A DNA stretch of 64,000 bases from Kitasatospora sp. A2-31 (lineage in GTDB: Bacteria; Actinomycetota; Actinomycetes; Streptomycetales; Streptomycetaceae), in NCBI RefSeq assembly GCF_022288725.1, contig NZ_JAKNTA010000004.1, positions 209,697-273,696 of the forward strand, in the 5' to 3' direction. The translations under genes were made by a program, and so were the position numbers. Each line of letters opens with the position of its first letter. Positions within the stretch are counted from its first letter, which is position 1. This document shows, one piece after another, positions 17,400-25,823 of the stretch. Under the pieces are notes generated by a model. It was given only the letters and a program-made list of their open reading frames with translations. It was not told where the DNA came from and searched no databases.

Positions 17400-17917
17400 C
17401 GTTCTCTCCATGGCTCGGTGGATCTCCAGGGCGGTCAAGCGGGGGAGAAGGGCACGAGTCGGCGCGTGCCGGCGCAGCGGTGGACCGAGTGGGGCGAGGG
17501 GCGGAAGCGTGACCGTCGGTCGGAGGTGGCCCCAGGGGTCACGGTGAGAACGTAGGGCGACTCTCCGGTGCCGGAACGGGCGGTGGCCTGAAGCGGCGCG
17601 GGGCGCTACGGGTGGTGAGGGGGGCGTCGCCCGCGGTGGCGGAAGCGGAGTGGCCGACCATCTGTTCGGGCGGGCGGTGGCATCTTCTTGCCTCACGCGT
17701 GACGGGACCGTGTGCCCCCCGTAGGGCCTGGTGTAGCGGCCGGTTTCAGCCTGCGCACATTCGTTGACGCTCAGGGATGGACGAACTAGTGTCAGCGATG
17801 ATCTATGTCCCGTCGCGCGACCCTTGACACTCATGACGAACGGTCAAGTACCGATCCGGTAGCCGGTGCACCGCACGGCCGCCACCGGCCCGGGTCGCGC
17901 GCAGGGAGTAGTACGGG
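17400..17917. promoter_or_regulatory. Divergent control region between the A-T-TE operon and the LuxR-type pair
   Basis: About 500 bases without a gene between the A-T-TE start and the first LuxR-type gene. An inverted repeat CTTGAC - N14 - GTCAAG (17823-17828 and 17843-17848) includes a TTGAC that could act as a -35 for the plus strand. Another TTGAC lies near 17764. The region probably holds both promoters and target sites for the local regulators; nothing else is evident. Confidence 0.45.
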
Positions 17918-18778
17918 GTGGATCAACGGGGGCGAGGAATGGTGGAGCAGAAGAGCACGGCTGCCCTGGAGGCGGCCATGACACAGGTCCATGCGGAGCG
18001 GGTGGAGCAGGCGTTGCTCCAGGCCCGCGCCCTGATCGAGTCCACGGTATCGCTGCACCGGCGACGGTCGGGCGGTCCGCCGCCCGTCGCACGGACGGAG
18101 GCCGAGGCGCTCGGCGAGGCGCTCGACCAGCTGGTGAGCGGCGCCCGGCGCTCTGTGAGCCTGGCGCTGCCCACCACCGGCGAGTTCGCTGCCCGCGCGG
18201 CGCCCGCGCTGGCCGCGCTGGCGGCCCAGTGGTCGGCGGACCAGGCGCGCGCCGCCGGCGGCGGTCCGGCCGCCCCGTCGGTCCAGGAGGGGCTGGTGGT
18301 CCGGGTGCTCTGCGTGGGCAGCGGCATCGACACCGCCCTTGCCCTCGCCCGCCGGCTGCGCGGCCCCCGGGTCGAGATCAGGGTCTCCGAGACCGAGTTG
18401 CGCGAGGCGCTGGTCGTCGACGGTCGCGGCGCGCTGGTCCGCTCCGGGGCCGAGCACAGCGGCGGCAACGCCGTGACGGTCAACGACCCGGCCGTCGTCC
18501 GCGCGCTCGATCTGCTCTTCGCCAGCGCCTGGACGCGCGCCCGCCCGCTGGTCGACCACCTGGGCCTGAGCTCCAGGCTTGTCAAGGACCCGGCCCGGCG
18601 CATCCTGGAGATGCTGAGCGAGGGCCACACCGACGAGGCCGCCGCCCAGGAGCTGAACGTCTCGCTGCGGACGTACCGCCGCCACGTGGCCGAGATCATG
18701 CGGGAACTGGGCGCCAACTCCCGCTTCCAGGCGGGGGTCCGGGCCGTCGAGCTGGGGCTGCTGTCCACCTATGGCTGA
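17918..18778 (+). CDS. LuxR-type helix-turn-helix regulator, first of a paralogous pair
   Basis: A 286-residue regulator. The C-terminal ~65 residues form a LuxR/FixJ-type HTH (ILEMLSEGHTDEAAAQELNVSLRTYRRHVAEIMRELGANSRFQAGVRAVELGLL). The N-terminus starts with a helix LLQARALIESTVSLHRRR, also present in the neighbour, followed by an alpha/beta region with no motif I can name; no response-regulator or PAS domain is visible. GTG 17918 was chosen because GGGAG lies 9 bases upstream; an ATG at 17939 has poorer spacing. The gene overlaps the next by 8 bases. Located between two synthetase loci, it is probably a pathway regulator. Confidence 0.78.
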   Translation: MDQRGRGMVEQKSTAALEAAMTQVHAERVEQALLQARALIESTVSLHRRRSGGPPPVARTEAEALGEALDQLVSGARRSVSLALPTTGEFAARAAPALAALAAQWSADQARAAGGGPAAPSVQEGLVVRVLCVGSGIDTALALARRLRGPRVEIRVSETELREALVVDGRGALVRSGAEHSGGNAVTVNDPAVVRALDLLFASAWTRARPLVDHLGLSSRLVKDPARRILEMLSEGHTDEAAAQELNVSLRTYRRHVAEIMRELGANSRFQAGVRAVELGLLSTYG

Positions 18779-19655
18779 GACGACCGGAGCAGGCCCCCGA
18801 AACGGTGGGGAGCGGGCCCGCGGCGCGGGAGAGACGACGGGCCAAGCCGTCGGGGAGACGAGGAGCGCGGTGCCGAACCAGGCCGAGGACGAGCTGGAGG
18901 AGGCCCTGCTCGAAGTCAGCGCGATGATCGAGTCGACCGTCGCCATGCACCGGGACCGCTACTCCACCGACCGGATGCTCAGCACGGTGGACGGCGACTA
19001 CGACGCCGTCCTCGACACCGCGCACGAGATCATCGTCGGGGCCACGACCAGCATCGACATCGTGCACGCCCGGCGCGTCGCCGGGGAGGGCCGACAGGGG
19101 CGCTCCGAGCGGCAGTTGCTCTACAGCGCGGATGCGGCCGTCGGTGTGCGGCTGCTCAGCTCGCCCGAGATGCTCGACGACGAGTTCGTCCGCGAGCAGC
19201 TCGGCCGGGAACGCCCGGTCGCGGTGCGCGTCGCGCGGGTTCCGCCGCTGCAGGCGATCATCGCCGACGGGACCACCGCGTTGGTCGTCACCGGCACGGC
19301 CGTGGCCCGCCGTGCCTCGGTGATCCGGGTGCCCGAGGTGATCCACACCCTGCACATCCTCTTCGACAACGTCTGGCGCACCGCCGTGCCGGCCAACGAG
19401 CGGATCGTCTTCGGCGACCGCGCGCGGGCCGCCTTCGCCCGCCAGATCCTCGGCGCGCTGCGGGCCGGCGTCACCGACGAGGTCGCCGCCCGCGACCTGA
19501 CCGTCTCGGTGCGCACCTACCGGCGCTACGTGGCGGAGATCATGGCCCTGCTCGGGGCCAACTCCCGCTTCCAGGCGGGGGTGAGAGCGGCCGAGCTGGG
19601 CCTGCTGCCCCCGTCCGGCCCGGACGGCCGGCCGCCGGCCCGCAGCGGGGAGTAG
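18771..19655 (+). CDS. LuxR-type helix-turn-helix regulator, second of a paralogous pair
   Basis: A 294-residue paralogue of the preceding regulator. The shared parts are the N-terminal helix LLEVSAMIESTVAMHRDRYS and the C-terminal HTH (ILGALRAGVTDEVAARDLTVSVRTYRRYVAEIMALLGANSRFQAGVRAAELGLL). The central effector region differs, with IIVGATTSIDIVHARR and LHILFDNVWRTAVPANERI, which recalls the phospholipase-D-like sensor part of TrmB/LuxR-type actinomycete regulators. Start ATG 18771 lies inside the end of the first gene, so translation is coupled. The pair may act as a heterodimer; this is inference. Confidence 0.78.
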   Translation: MAETTGAGPRNGGERARGAGETTGQAVGETRSAVPNQAEDELEEALLEVSAMIESTVAMHRDRYSTDRMLSTVDGDYDAVLDTAHEIIVGATTSIDIVHARRVAGEGRQGRSERQLLYSADAAVGVRLLSSPEMLDDEFVREQLGRERPVAVRVARVPPLQAIIADGTTALVVTGTAVARRASVIRVPEVIHTLHILFDNVWRTAVPANERIVFGDRARAAFARQILGALRAGVTDEVAARDLTVSVRTYRRYVAEIMALLGANSRFQAGVRAAELGLLPPSGPDGRPPARSGE

Positions 19656-19661
19656 CGCGGC

Positions 19662-19687
19662 CGGCCCGGCGGCCCACCGCCGGGCCG
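19662..19687 (+). terminator. Terminator after the LuxR-type pair
   Basis: An 11-bp perfect stem (19662-19672 and 19677-19687) with a 4-base loop, 7 bases after the second LuxR-type stop codon. Confidence 0.7.
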
Positions 19688-19808
19688 CCGACCGCTGCCC
19701 CTCCCGCGTACGGGTCCCCGGTGCCTGCGACGTCACGCCCCGCATGCTACGGGCACCCGGTTTCGCCACTCTTTCGCTCCTCTTTCACGCTCTCCCCCCA
19801 CCCGTGGC

Positions 19809-20015
19809 TCACTCCTCCTCGACCTCCGGCGGCTGCGCCGGCTGCGAGGCGATGAGCTCGGTGAGCACGTCGATGTACCTGGCCAGCACGTCTCCCCAGG
19901 GTGCGTCGCCGGCCCGCAACTCGGCTTCCTGCTCGGCGTCGTGGTCCTGCTCGATCTGTTCCAGGACGGCAAGCGGGTGCGGGATCTGGACGGAGTCGAA
20001 CCGGTCGTCGCTCAA
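19809..20015 (-). CDS. Small acidic protein, unrecognised; TTG start
   Basis: 68 residues, not recognised. The start is a TTG with an excellent ribosome-binding site (GGAGGAAACA directly before it), which decides the start. The sequence is strongly acidic (RFDSVQIPHPLAVLEQIEQD, then DAEQEAELRAGDAPWGDVLA and a PEVEEE tail), predicted helical, soluble, without Cys. It lies on the same strand as, and downstream of, the indigoidine synthetase gene, but a terminator lies between, so it likely has its own promoter around 20020-20200. It faces the LuxR-type pair tail to tail. A link with pigment production is only positional. Confidence 0.6.
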   Translation of the reverse strand: MSDDRFDSVQIPHPLAVLEQIEQDHDAEQEAELRAGDAPWGDVLARYIDVLTELIASQPAQPPEVEEE

Positions 20016-20222
20016 TGTTTCCTCCTGAAAGTGGCGCCGTTCCCATGGTGCCCCCGCGCCCTCAGGATTCCCTTGACCGATATGGTCTTCCTTGCGGGCG
20101 CCTATATTCGCCGTCGCACGGTTCGGACGCGCGGTGCGTCGTCCCCGGTTCCTCGGCGGCCGCGGGCGGCCACGCCCCACACGGTACGTCAGGATGCTTT
20201 CTCTGCTTCGCATTTGAACGAC

Positions 20223-20257
20223 GTGGCGCCGCCCGATGGTTCACCGGGCGGCGCCAC
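20223..20257 (-). terminator. Terminator of the indigoidine synthetase gene
   Basis: A 13-bp perfect stem (20223-20235 and 20245-20257) with a 9-base loop, 9 bases past the synthetase stop codon on the minus strand. Confidence 0.8.
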
Positions 20258-20266
20258 GCGCCGGCC

Positions 20267-23200
20267 CTACCGCCCCTGGCGGCCCCGGATCGCCGTGACC
20301 AGCTCGTCGATGCCCTGCTCCCGCAGCACGGCGTAGTGGTCGCCGGCCAGCGACAGCACGGTCGGCGGGGTGCTGGCGTAGCCGGACCGGCCCTCCAGGA
20401 AGGCGTACTCGTCGCCCGCCGCCTTGACGACGGTCACCGGGGCCGCCAGCCGCCGGTCGGCCAGCTCGCGGAAGCTGTACTCGAACTCGTACGTCTCCTC
20501 GACGATCCGGGTGATCCGGCGGATCAACTCCTCGTCCAGCTCCGGGAAGTTGCGGTGCACGAAGGCGGTGAAGCCGTCCGCGTCCCGCACCTGGGCGAGG
20601 CAGGCCTCCAGTCCGGGCCCGCTGATCGAGCCGGCGAACACCGAGTACAGGATGGTCAGGTAGGCCGGGTTGCGGTAGGACGACTCGCGCCCGTACCGCT
20701 CGCCGTCCGCCCGGCGCACCTCCGGGTTGCCGGGGCAGATCAGCAGCAGGTCCGCGACCTGCTCGCCGGCCTGCTCCAGCTGCCAGGCGGTCTCGAAGGC
20801 CACCCGGGCTCCGAAGGAGTACCCCCAGAGGGTGTAGGGCCCCGCCGGCTGCACCCGGCGGATCTCGGCGAGGTCGGCGGCGGCCGTCTCGCGGACGGTC
20901 GGGTACGGCGTCTCGCCGGCGTTCAGGCCGTACGCCTGGACGCCGTAGAACGGCCGGCCCGTCCGGCTGCCGAGCAGCCGCAGGTTCATCGGGTAGCCGC
21001 CCAGCCCCGGCCAGCAGAACACCGGAGCGCCGGCGCCCTCCCGGTGCAGCGGCACCAGCCGCGAGGCGGGCTCCGCGGTGCCGGCGTCGATCCGGGCGGC
21101 GAGGTCCGCCAGCTTGGGGCTGCCGAACAGCACCTGCATCGGCAGCCGGGTGCCGAACTCGCGGTTGACCCGGTTGATCAGCGCCACGGCGCTCAGCGAG
21201 TTGCCGCCGACGGCGAAGAACTCGTCCTCCGTCGAGACGTCCGGGTACTTCAGCGCGGCCGACCAGGCCGCGGCGAGCCGCTGCTCGGTCGGCGTGGCCG
21301 GGGCCGCGAACGGGCCGCCCGCCGGCGTGCCGCGGACCTCCTCCCGGGAGGCCAGCACCTTCAGGTCGACCTTGCCGTTGGCGGTCAGCGGCAGCTCGTC
21401 CAGGACCAGCACCCGGTTGGGGACCATGTAGTCGGGCAGCAGGGCGACCAGGTCGTCCCGGACGATCTCGGCCGGGCCCTTCATGTGGACGGCGTCCTCC
21501 ACCATGCCCTCGCTGCGGATCTGCTCCTCGCCGACCCGCCCGCCGAGGAAGAAGTACGACGGACCGGTGGCGATCCCGCACTCGGTGAGCACGGCGTCGA
21601 TCCGCCGGGCCGACGGCAGCGGGTGCCCGGACTTCGAGCTGTAGCCCGAGGACATCAGCCCCAGACCGAGGGTCACGCCCCGGCGCTGCAGGTGGTGCAG
21701 CACAGTGCCGAGGCGGAGGTAGGCCAGCCAGGGCTGTTCGGCCCGGCCGAGCGCGGTGATGCCGAACGCCGCCCGCCGGTACACCTGCTGGTTGATCGCG
21801 ATCACCTGCCGCGACTCCACCAATGCGTCCGAGATCCGGGTCAACTCCCCGTCGGCGTAGCGGTACTGGCCGGCGGGCAGGCCCTCGACCCGGCCCGGGT
21901 GGGCCTGGAGGAGCAGCTCGGTGCGGCGCGGCACGGCCCGGCCGTCCTCCGGGGCGATCGTGAAGCTCCCGAGGTAGTGGTCCTGCGGCGCGACGTCCAA
22001 CCGGCCCTTCACCTCCGGGTGGTGGCCGAGCGGCCGGATCGCCAGCCCGAAGCCGGGCAGCACCTCCTCGAAGACGCCCACCATGTGGCCGGCCTCGAAC
22101 TCCAGCACCTCCTGGATGTTGTTGCGGTACACCGGCTCGATCGCCCCGCGCCGGCCGAGGAAGTGCACGGCCAGGCCCGGGCCGCCGGCGGCCGCGTCGC
22201 CGACCCGCACCAGGGTGTGCTCGACGGGGTGGTGGTAGTACACGCCCGAGGGGAGTCCGGCCGGGCCGCCGGTGCCGTCCGTCTCCAGGTAGAGCTGGGT
22301 GGCGTAGAGCGCGCCGGGCGAGGCGTAGGAGTACTTCGGCAGCAGCCGCTCCTCGCTGTGGAACTGCCCGAACCACCTCAGGATCGTGCCGAGTTCGGCG
22401 AGCTCCGGCCCGTCCTTCCGGCGTGCGGCCGGGGCGGCCGGACGCGGGGCCAGCAGCGCGAGCAGCTCGTCCCGGGTGACCGGACCGTCCTGGTAGCAGC
22501 GGTAGGTCTTGCGGGCGAACGTCTCCCGGCGCTGCTGCTCGGTCTCCCGCCGGCCGGGCAGCGCCACGACGGGCCGGCCGGCCAGGTCCTCCGCGGTCCG
22601 GACCCCCGGGTCCGACAGCTGGGCACGCACCTGGACCCGGCCGGCCTTGGACTGGTGGTGGCCGCCGTGGTTGCCCTGGTCCATCAGGGCCGCCTCACGG
22701 GGGTTGAGCTCGATGCACGCGACCAGGGTCGGCCGGCCGGTCCGCGGATCGCCGGTGACCACGGCCGCGGCCCGCCGCACCCAGGTGTGCTCCTCGACGG
22801 CGAGTGCGACCTCGTCCAACTCGACGCGGTAGCCGCGTAGTTTGACCTGGTTGTCGGCCCGGCCGGTGCACTGCAGGGTGCCGTCCGGGTTCCAGTGGGC
22901 GAGGTCGCCCGTGCGGTACAACCGCTCGCCGGGCAGGTGCGGCGAGGAGACGAATCGCTCCGCCGTCAGGTCGGGCCGGTGCAGGTAGCCCCGGGCGAGC
23001 TGGACGCCCGCCAGGTGGAGCTCGCCGGTCGCGCCCGGCTCGACCGGCGCCAGGTCCGCGTCCAGGACGAAGCAGCGGGTGCGGTCGACCGGCAGCCCGA
23101 TCGGCACCGACCCGGCCTCCCCGGCGAGCTCGTCGGGGTCGACCAGGTGCGCGGTCGCGTTGATCGTGCACTCGGTCGGCCCGTAGAGGTTGACCAGGGA

Positions 23201-24190
23201 CGCCCCCGGCAACGCGGTGAGCACCGACCGCGCCAGGCGGCGGGAGAGCGGCTCGCCGCCCGAGTACACCCGGCGCAGCGAGGTGCAGCCGGCCAGCTCC
23301 TCGTGCTCCACCAGGGCCTGGAGCAGGGTGGGCACGCACTGCAGGGTGGTCACGCCGTGCTCCCGGACGGTGGCGATCAGGCGCTCGGGGTCGCGGTGGA
23401 TGCCCGGTGCGCCCATCACCACCCGCGCGCCGGCGGCCGGCGCGAGGATCTCCCACTGCGCGGCGTCGAAGCTCATCGGCGTCTTCTGCAACACCGTGCT
23501 GTCGGGGCCCAGGTGGCCCTGGGCGCCCAGCCAGCGCAGCTGGGAGACGATGCTGCGGTGCTCGATCATCACGCCCTTCGGCCGGCCCGTGGAGCCGGAG
23601 GTGTAGACGACGTAGGCCAGCGAGGCGGGGTGCGGGCCGGGGGTCGGCTCGCCGGGGCCGTGGCCCTGACCGGGGATCGGGTGCGTGCCGGACTCGGCGT
23701 GCGCGTCCGGCGGGGCGCCCCTCTCGGGCTGCGCGGTGCGGCCGGCCGGGATCCGGGGGTGCACGCCGGCGACGACGATCCGGGTTCCGTGCGGGGCGAG
23801 GTCGGCCAGCCGGGCCCGGAGGTGCTCCTGGGTGACGACCACCCCGGTCCGGCTGGACTCGATCATGTAGCGGATCCGCTCCTCCGGGTACTCCGGGGAG
23901 AGCGGCAGGTACGCGGCCCCCGCGCAGAGGATGCCCCAGACCCCGGTCATCAGCTCCAGCGACGGCTCCACGAACAGGCCGACGCAGTCGTCGGCCCGCA
24001 CGCCGAGGGGGCGCAGGCGGGCGGCCAGCGCGTCGGCGGCCGCTTCGAGCTGTCGGAATCCGAGGCGTTCGCCGTCGGCGACGACGGCCGTGGCGTCGGG
24101 CCGCTCGGCGGCCTGCGCGCGGAGCAGGTCCGGTAGGCACTCGGCGGTGCGGGTGTCGTGCGGGGCGAGCAGCGCGGACTGTGCGGTCAT
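20267..24190 (-). CDS. indC: Indigoidine synthetase (A-Ox-T-TE NRPS)
   Basis: A 1307-residue single-module NRPS closely resembling BpsA/IndC (about 1280 residues), which cyclises and oxidises L-glutamine and couples two units into the blue pigment indigoidine. Domains: adenylation (about 15-500) with CVGLFVEPSLELMTGVWGIL, VVYTSGSTGRPKGVMIEH and QKTPMSFDAAQWEI; an FMN-dependent oxidase inserted before the last A motif (about 500-935), seen as TILRWFGQFHSEERLLPKYS, AINQQVYRRAAFGI and GLMSSGYSSKSG; A10 LPLTANGKVDLK near 940; carrier VGGNSLSAVAL near 992; thioesterase FCWPGLGGYPMNL near 1060, GYSFGARVAFE near 1120 and GDHYAVL near 1282. It needs FMN and a phosphopantetheinyl transferase. The accessory genes indA and indB are absent. 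ATG 24190 (GAGG upstream) is preferred to an in-frame GTG 150 bases earlier. A Pro/Gly/His-rich insertion (about 195-225) lengthens the A domain. Confidence 0.93.
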   Translation of the reverse strand: MTAQSALLAPHDTRTAECLPDLLRAQAAERPDATAVVADGERLGFRQLEAAADALAARLRPLGVRADDCVGLFVEPSLELMTGVWGILCAGAAYLPLSPEYPEERIRYMIESSRTGVVVTQEHLRARLADLAPHGTRIVVAGVHPRIPAGRTAQPERGAPPDAHAESGTHPIPGQGHGPGEPTPGPHPASLAYVVYTSGSTGRPKGVMIEHRSIVSQLRWLGAQGHLGPDSTVLQKTPMSFDAAQWEILAPAAGARVVMGAPGIHRDPERLIATVREHGVTTLQCVPTLLQALVEHEELAGCTSLRRVYSGGEPLSRRLARSVLTALPGASLVNLYGPTECTINATAHLVDPDELAGEAGSVPIGLPVDRTRCFVLDADLAPVEPGATGELHLAGVQLARGYLHRPDLTAERFVSSPHLPGERLYRTGDLAHWNPDGTLQCTGRADNQVKLRGYRVELDEVALAVEEHTWVRRAAAVVTGDPRTGRPTLVACIELNPREAALMDQGNHGGHHQSKAGRVQVRAQLSDPGVRTAEDLAGRPVVALPGRRETEQQRRETFARKTYRCYQDGPVTRDELLALLAPRPAAPAARRKDGPELAELGTILRWFGQFHSEERLLPKYSYASPGALYATQLYLETDGTGGPAGLPSGVYYHHPVEHTLVRVGDAAAGGPGLAVHFLGRRGAIEPVYRNNIQEVLEFEAGHMVGVFEEVLPGFGLAIRPLGHHPEVKGRLDVAPQDHYLGSFTIAPEDGRAVPRRTELLLQAHPGRVEGLPAGQYRYADGELTRISDALVESRQVIAINQQVYRRAAFGITALGRAEQPWLAYLRLGTVLHHLQRRGVTLGLGLMSSGYSSKSGHPLPSARRIDAVLTECGIATGPSYFFLGGRVGEEQIRSEGMVEDAVHMKGPAEIVRDDLVALLPDYMVPNRVLVLDELPLTANGKVDLKVLASREEVRGTPAGGPFAAPATPTEQRLAAAWSAALKYPDVSTEDEFFAVGGNSLSAVALINRVNREFGTRLPMQVLFGSPKLADLAARIDAGTAEPASRLVPLHREGAGAPVFCWPGLGGYPMNLRLLGSRTGRPFYGVQAYGLNAGETPYPTVRETAAADLAEIRRVQPAGPYTLWGYSFGARVAFETAWQLEQAGEQVADLLLICPGNPEVRRADGERYGRESSYRNPAYLTILYSVFAGSISGPGLEACLAQVRDADGFTAFVHRNFPELDEELIRRITRIVEETYEFEYSFRELADRRLAAPVTVVKAAGDEYAFLEGRSGYASTPPTVLSLAGDHYAVLREQGIDELVTAIRGRQGR

Positions 24191-24574
24191 GGTGGGACCT
24201 CGGGGGTGGGTGCGGACGGGAGGGGGTCGCCCGGCGAACCGGACTGCCGTCCACGCTCCGCCACCCGTCGTCCCGAACACCCGGGGCACCGGCCGCTTCT
24301 CCCGCCCGGACCGGTCCCGGCCCGGGCGCGGCCGCCGCACGGGACCGTCCCGACCCAGCCGGGCCCCGTCCCGGGTGCGCGCCGCGGATCCCCCGGCCCG
24401 GCTCGGGCGGCGGTGGAGTGCCCGATCGGGCGGCCGGGCGTCAGGAGGTCGTCAAGGAGCGGCCGGCGGGCGTACGGCCCGCGTCAAGGGCGGCCCCATC
24501 CGCACCGGGGCGCGCTCCACTGGAGTCACGGGCCCGGACCTGCGGCCCGCAGCCCCCGGAAGGAAGCGCCCGCC
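24191..24574. promoter_or_regulatory. Divergent spacer upstream of the indigoidine synthetase
   Basis: About 380 bases between the divergent synthetase and the small gene at 24575. It is very GC-rich and holds no gene I can support. It must contain the synthetase promoter; I found no clear operator in it. Confidence 0.3.
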
Positions 24575-24814
24575 ATGAGTGAGAGCCGGACCGCCGTCGC
24601 CGATCCGAACGCACTGCCGCTGCGCCGCCGTGTCGCCGCCCCCGCTCCCGCCCCCGGGACGGCTCCGAGCCGCGCCGTCCGCCGGGACCGGTTCGAGGCC
24701 GCCCGGGCCGAGGACGGGACGGGGCGGATCGCGGCCGTCGCGGAACCGGCCGGCGACCTCGCGCTGCGCACCCGAGCCGCCCACTGCCGGATCGCCATGC
24801 AGTACCTCGACTGA
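24575..24814 (+). CDS. Small unrecognised protein (79 residues)
   Basis: Not recognised. ATG 24575 has a good ribosome-binding site (GGAAGGAAG). The protein is basic and rich in Ala, Arg and Pro at the N-terminus (SESRTAVADPNALPLRRRVA), with an acidic middle and a conserved-looking end AAHCRIAMQYLD that contains the only Cys. There is no signal peptide or membrane segment. It is divergent from the indigoidine synthetase and 181 bases before another small gene. The well-placed ribosome-binding site and compact C-terminal motif favour a real gene, but function is unknown. Confidence 0.5.
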   Translation: MSESRTAVADPNALPLRRRVAAPAPAPGTAPSRAVRRDRFEAARAEDGTGRIAAVAEPAGDLALRTRAAHCRIAMQYLD

Positions 24815-24995
24815 TCCCGGCCGACGCACGGCAGACCCGCGGCCGGTCGGCGGCCGATGCACGGCCCGGCCGGACGGCCGGGCAGCGGCCCCGGGCAGGC
24901 CCGGGGCGGTTGTGCGGCACCGCCGGGGGTCGCACCAGGGGGTGGGTGCGGCCGTTGGAGGGTTACCGCCGGTGGGGTCCGTCGTTCTCCAAGGC

Positions 24996-25199
24996 ATGAG
25001 AAGCGACCGCCCCGCCCTGGCCATCGCCAACGAGGAAACGATTCTGCACGAGCAGGTGCCGATCTTCGCCCACCTCGTCGCGGTCTGGGCCAGGTGCGGC
25101 CGCACCGTCCCCGGCCGGGCCGACGACGAGTGGCATGAACTGCTCCAACCACCGCGGTTCTTCCCACCGGCCCCCGCAGCCCCGGGGGAACCGGAATGA
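24996..25199 (+). CDS. Small unrecognised protein coupled to the SsgA-like gene
   Basis: 67 residues, not recognised. The sequence RSDRPALAIANEETILHEQV and IFAHLVAVWARCGRTVPGRA is helical, followed by DDEWHELLQPPRFF and a Pro/Ala-rich tail. Its stop overlaps the ATG of the SsgA-like gene (ATGA), which implies translational coupling and suggests a sporulation-related partner. The ribosome-binding site before ATG 24996 is weak and the frame is open further upstream, so the start is uncertain. Confidence 0.5.
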   Translation: MRSDRPALAIANEETILHEQVPIFAHLVAVWARCGRTVPGRADDEWHELLQPPRFFPPAPAAPGEPE

Positions 25200-25663
25200 C
25201 CGACCGGGAGACCCCGCGGGTGCCGCCGCAGCGGTCCGGCGCGGAGTCCGCCGTCATGGACCTGGACCTGCGCACGGTGGTCTCCCCCGGTCTCAGCATC
25301 CTGGTCCGGGCACGGCTGCGGTACCACCGGGCCGAGCCGTACGCGGTCTACCTCGACAGCCATGTCGACCGGGACGAGCCGATCACCTGGATGTTCGCCC
25401 GGGAGCTGCTGGCGGCGGGGCTGGAGGGGTGGGCCGGGGTAGGCGACGTGTCGGTGCACCCCGGCGTGGGCGGCGAGGCCGGGACGGTGTTCATCGCGCT
25501 GGGCGGCGACGAGAGCAGCGTCGTGCTGCGGGCCCGGGCCGCTGAGGTCAGGACCTTCCTCGGCCGCACCGAGTGCGTGGTCCCGTACGGCCGCGAGCGC
25601 GAGTTCGTCGACCTCGACGTGCTGCTGCGCCGTCTGCTGGAGGCCGGCCCGCCGGAGGCGTGA
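25196..25663 (+). CDS. SsgA-like sporulation and cell-division regulator (SALP)
   Basis: A 155-residue member of the SsgA/SsgB family, found only in sporulating actinomycetes, where members steer septum placement and spore-wall events with FtsZ. Seen: RARLRYHRAEPYAVYLDSHV, ITWMFARELLAAGLEGWAGVGDV, and RAAEVRTFLGRTECVVPYGRE, the conserved blocks of the family. The N-terminal extension of about 18 residues is Arg/Pro-rich and the start may be internal (ATG near 25256). It overlaps the upstream small gene by 4 bases. Which SALP (A-G) it is cannot be told. Confidence 0.9.
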   Translation: MTDRETPRVPPQRSGAESAVMDLDLRTVVSPGLSILVRARLRYHRAEPYAVYLDSHVDRDEPITWMFARELLAAGLEGWAGVGDVSVHPGVGGEAGTVFIALGGDESSVVLRARAAEVRTFLGRTECVVPYGREREFVDLDVLLRRLLEAGPPEA

Positions 25664-25823
25664 GCCGGGACCGCCGCCCGCGGGCGGGGCACGGCGCGTG
25701 GGCGAGGGGCGGGGCCCGGGCGCGCGCCGCCGGGGTGCCGGTCGATTCGCGGGTGCGCCGCCGGCCCGGGCCGGGGAGGCCCGGGCGGCCGGGTGGCGGC
25801 TCACCGCCGGCCGGCGGTGGGCG

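Noticed and set aside
20267..24190. A lantibiotic/thiazole SagB-type dehydrogenase within the synthetase
   Set aside because: The nitroreductase-like segment is the oxidase domain inserted in the adenylation domain, exactly as in BpsA/IndC.
24188..24340. A 50-residue N-terminal extension of the indigoidine synthetase
   Set aside because: The extension is Arg/Pro-rich, outside family homology, and the ATG at 24190 has its own ribosome-binding site.
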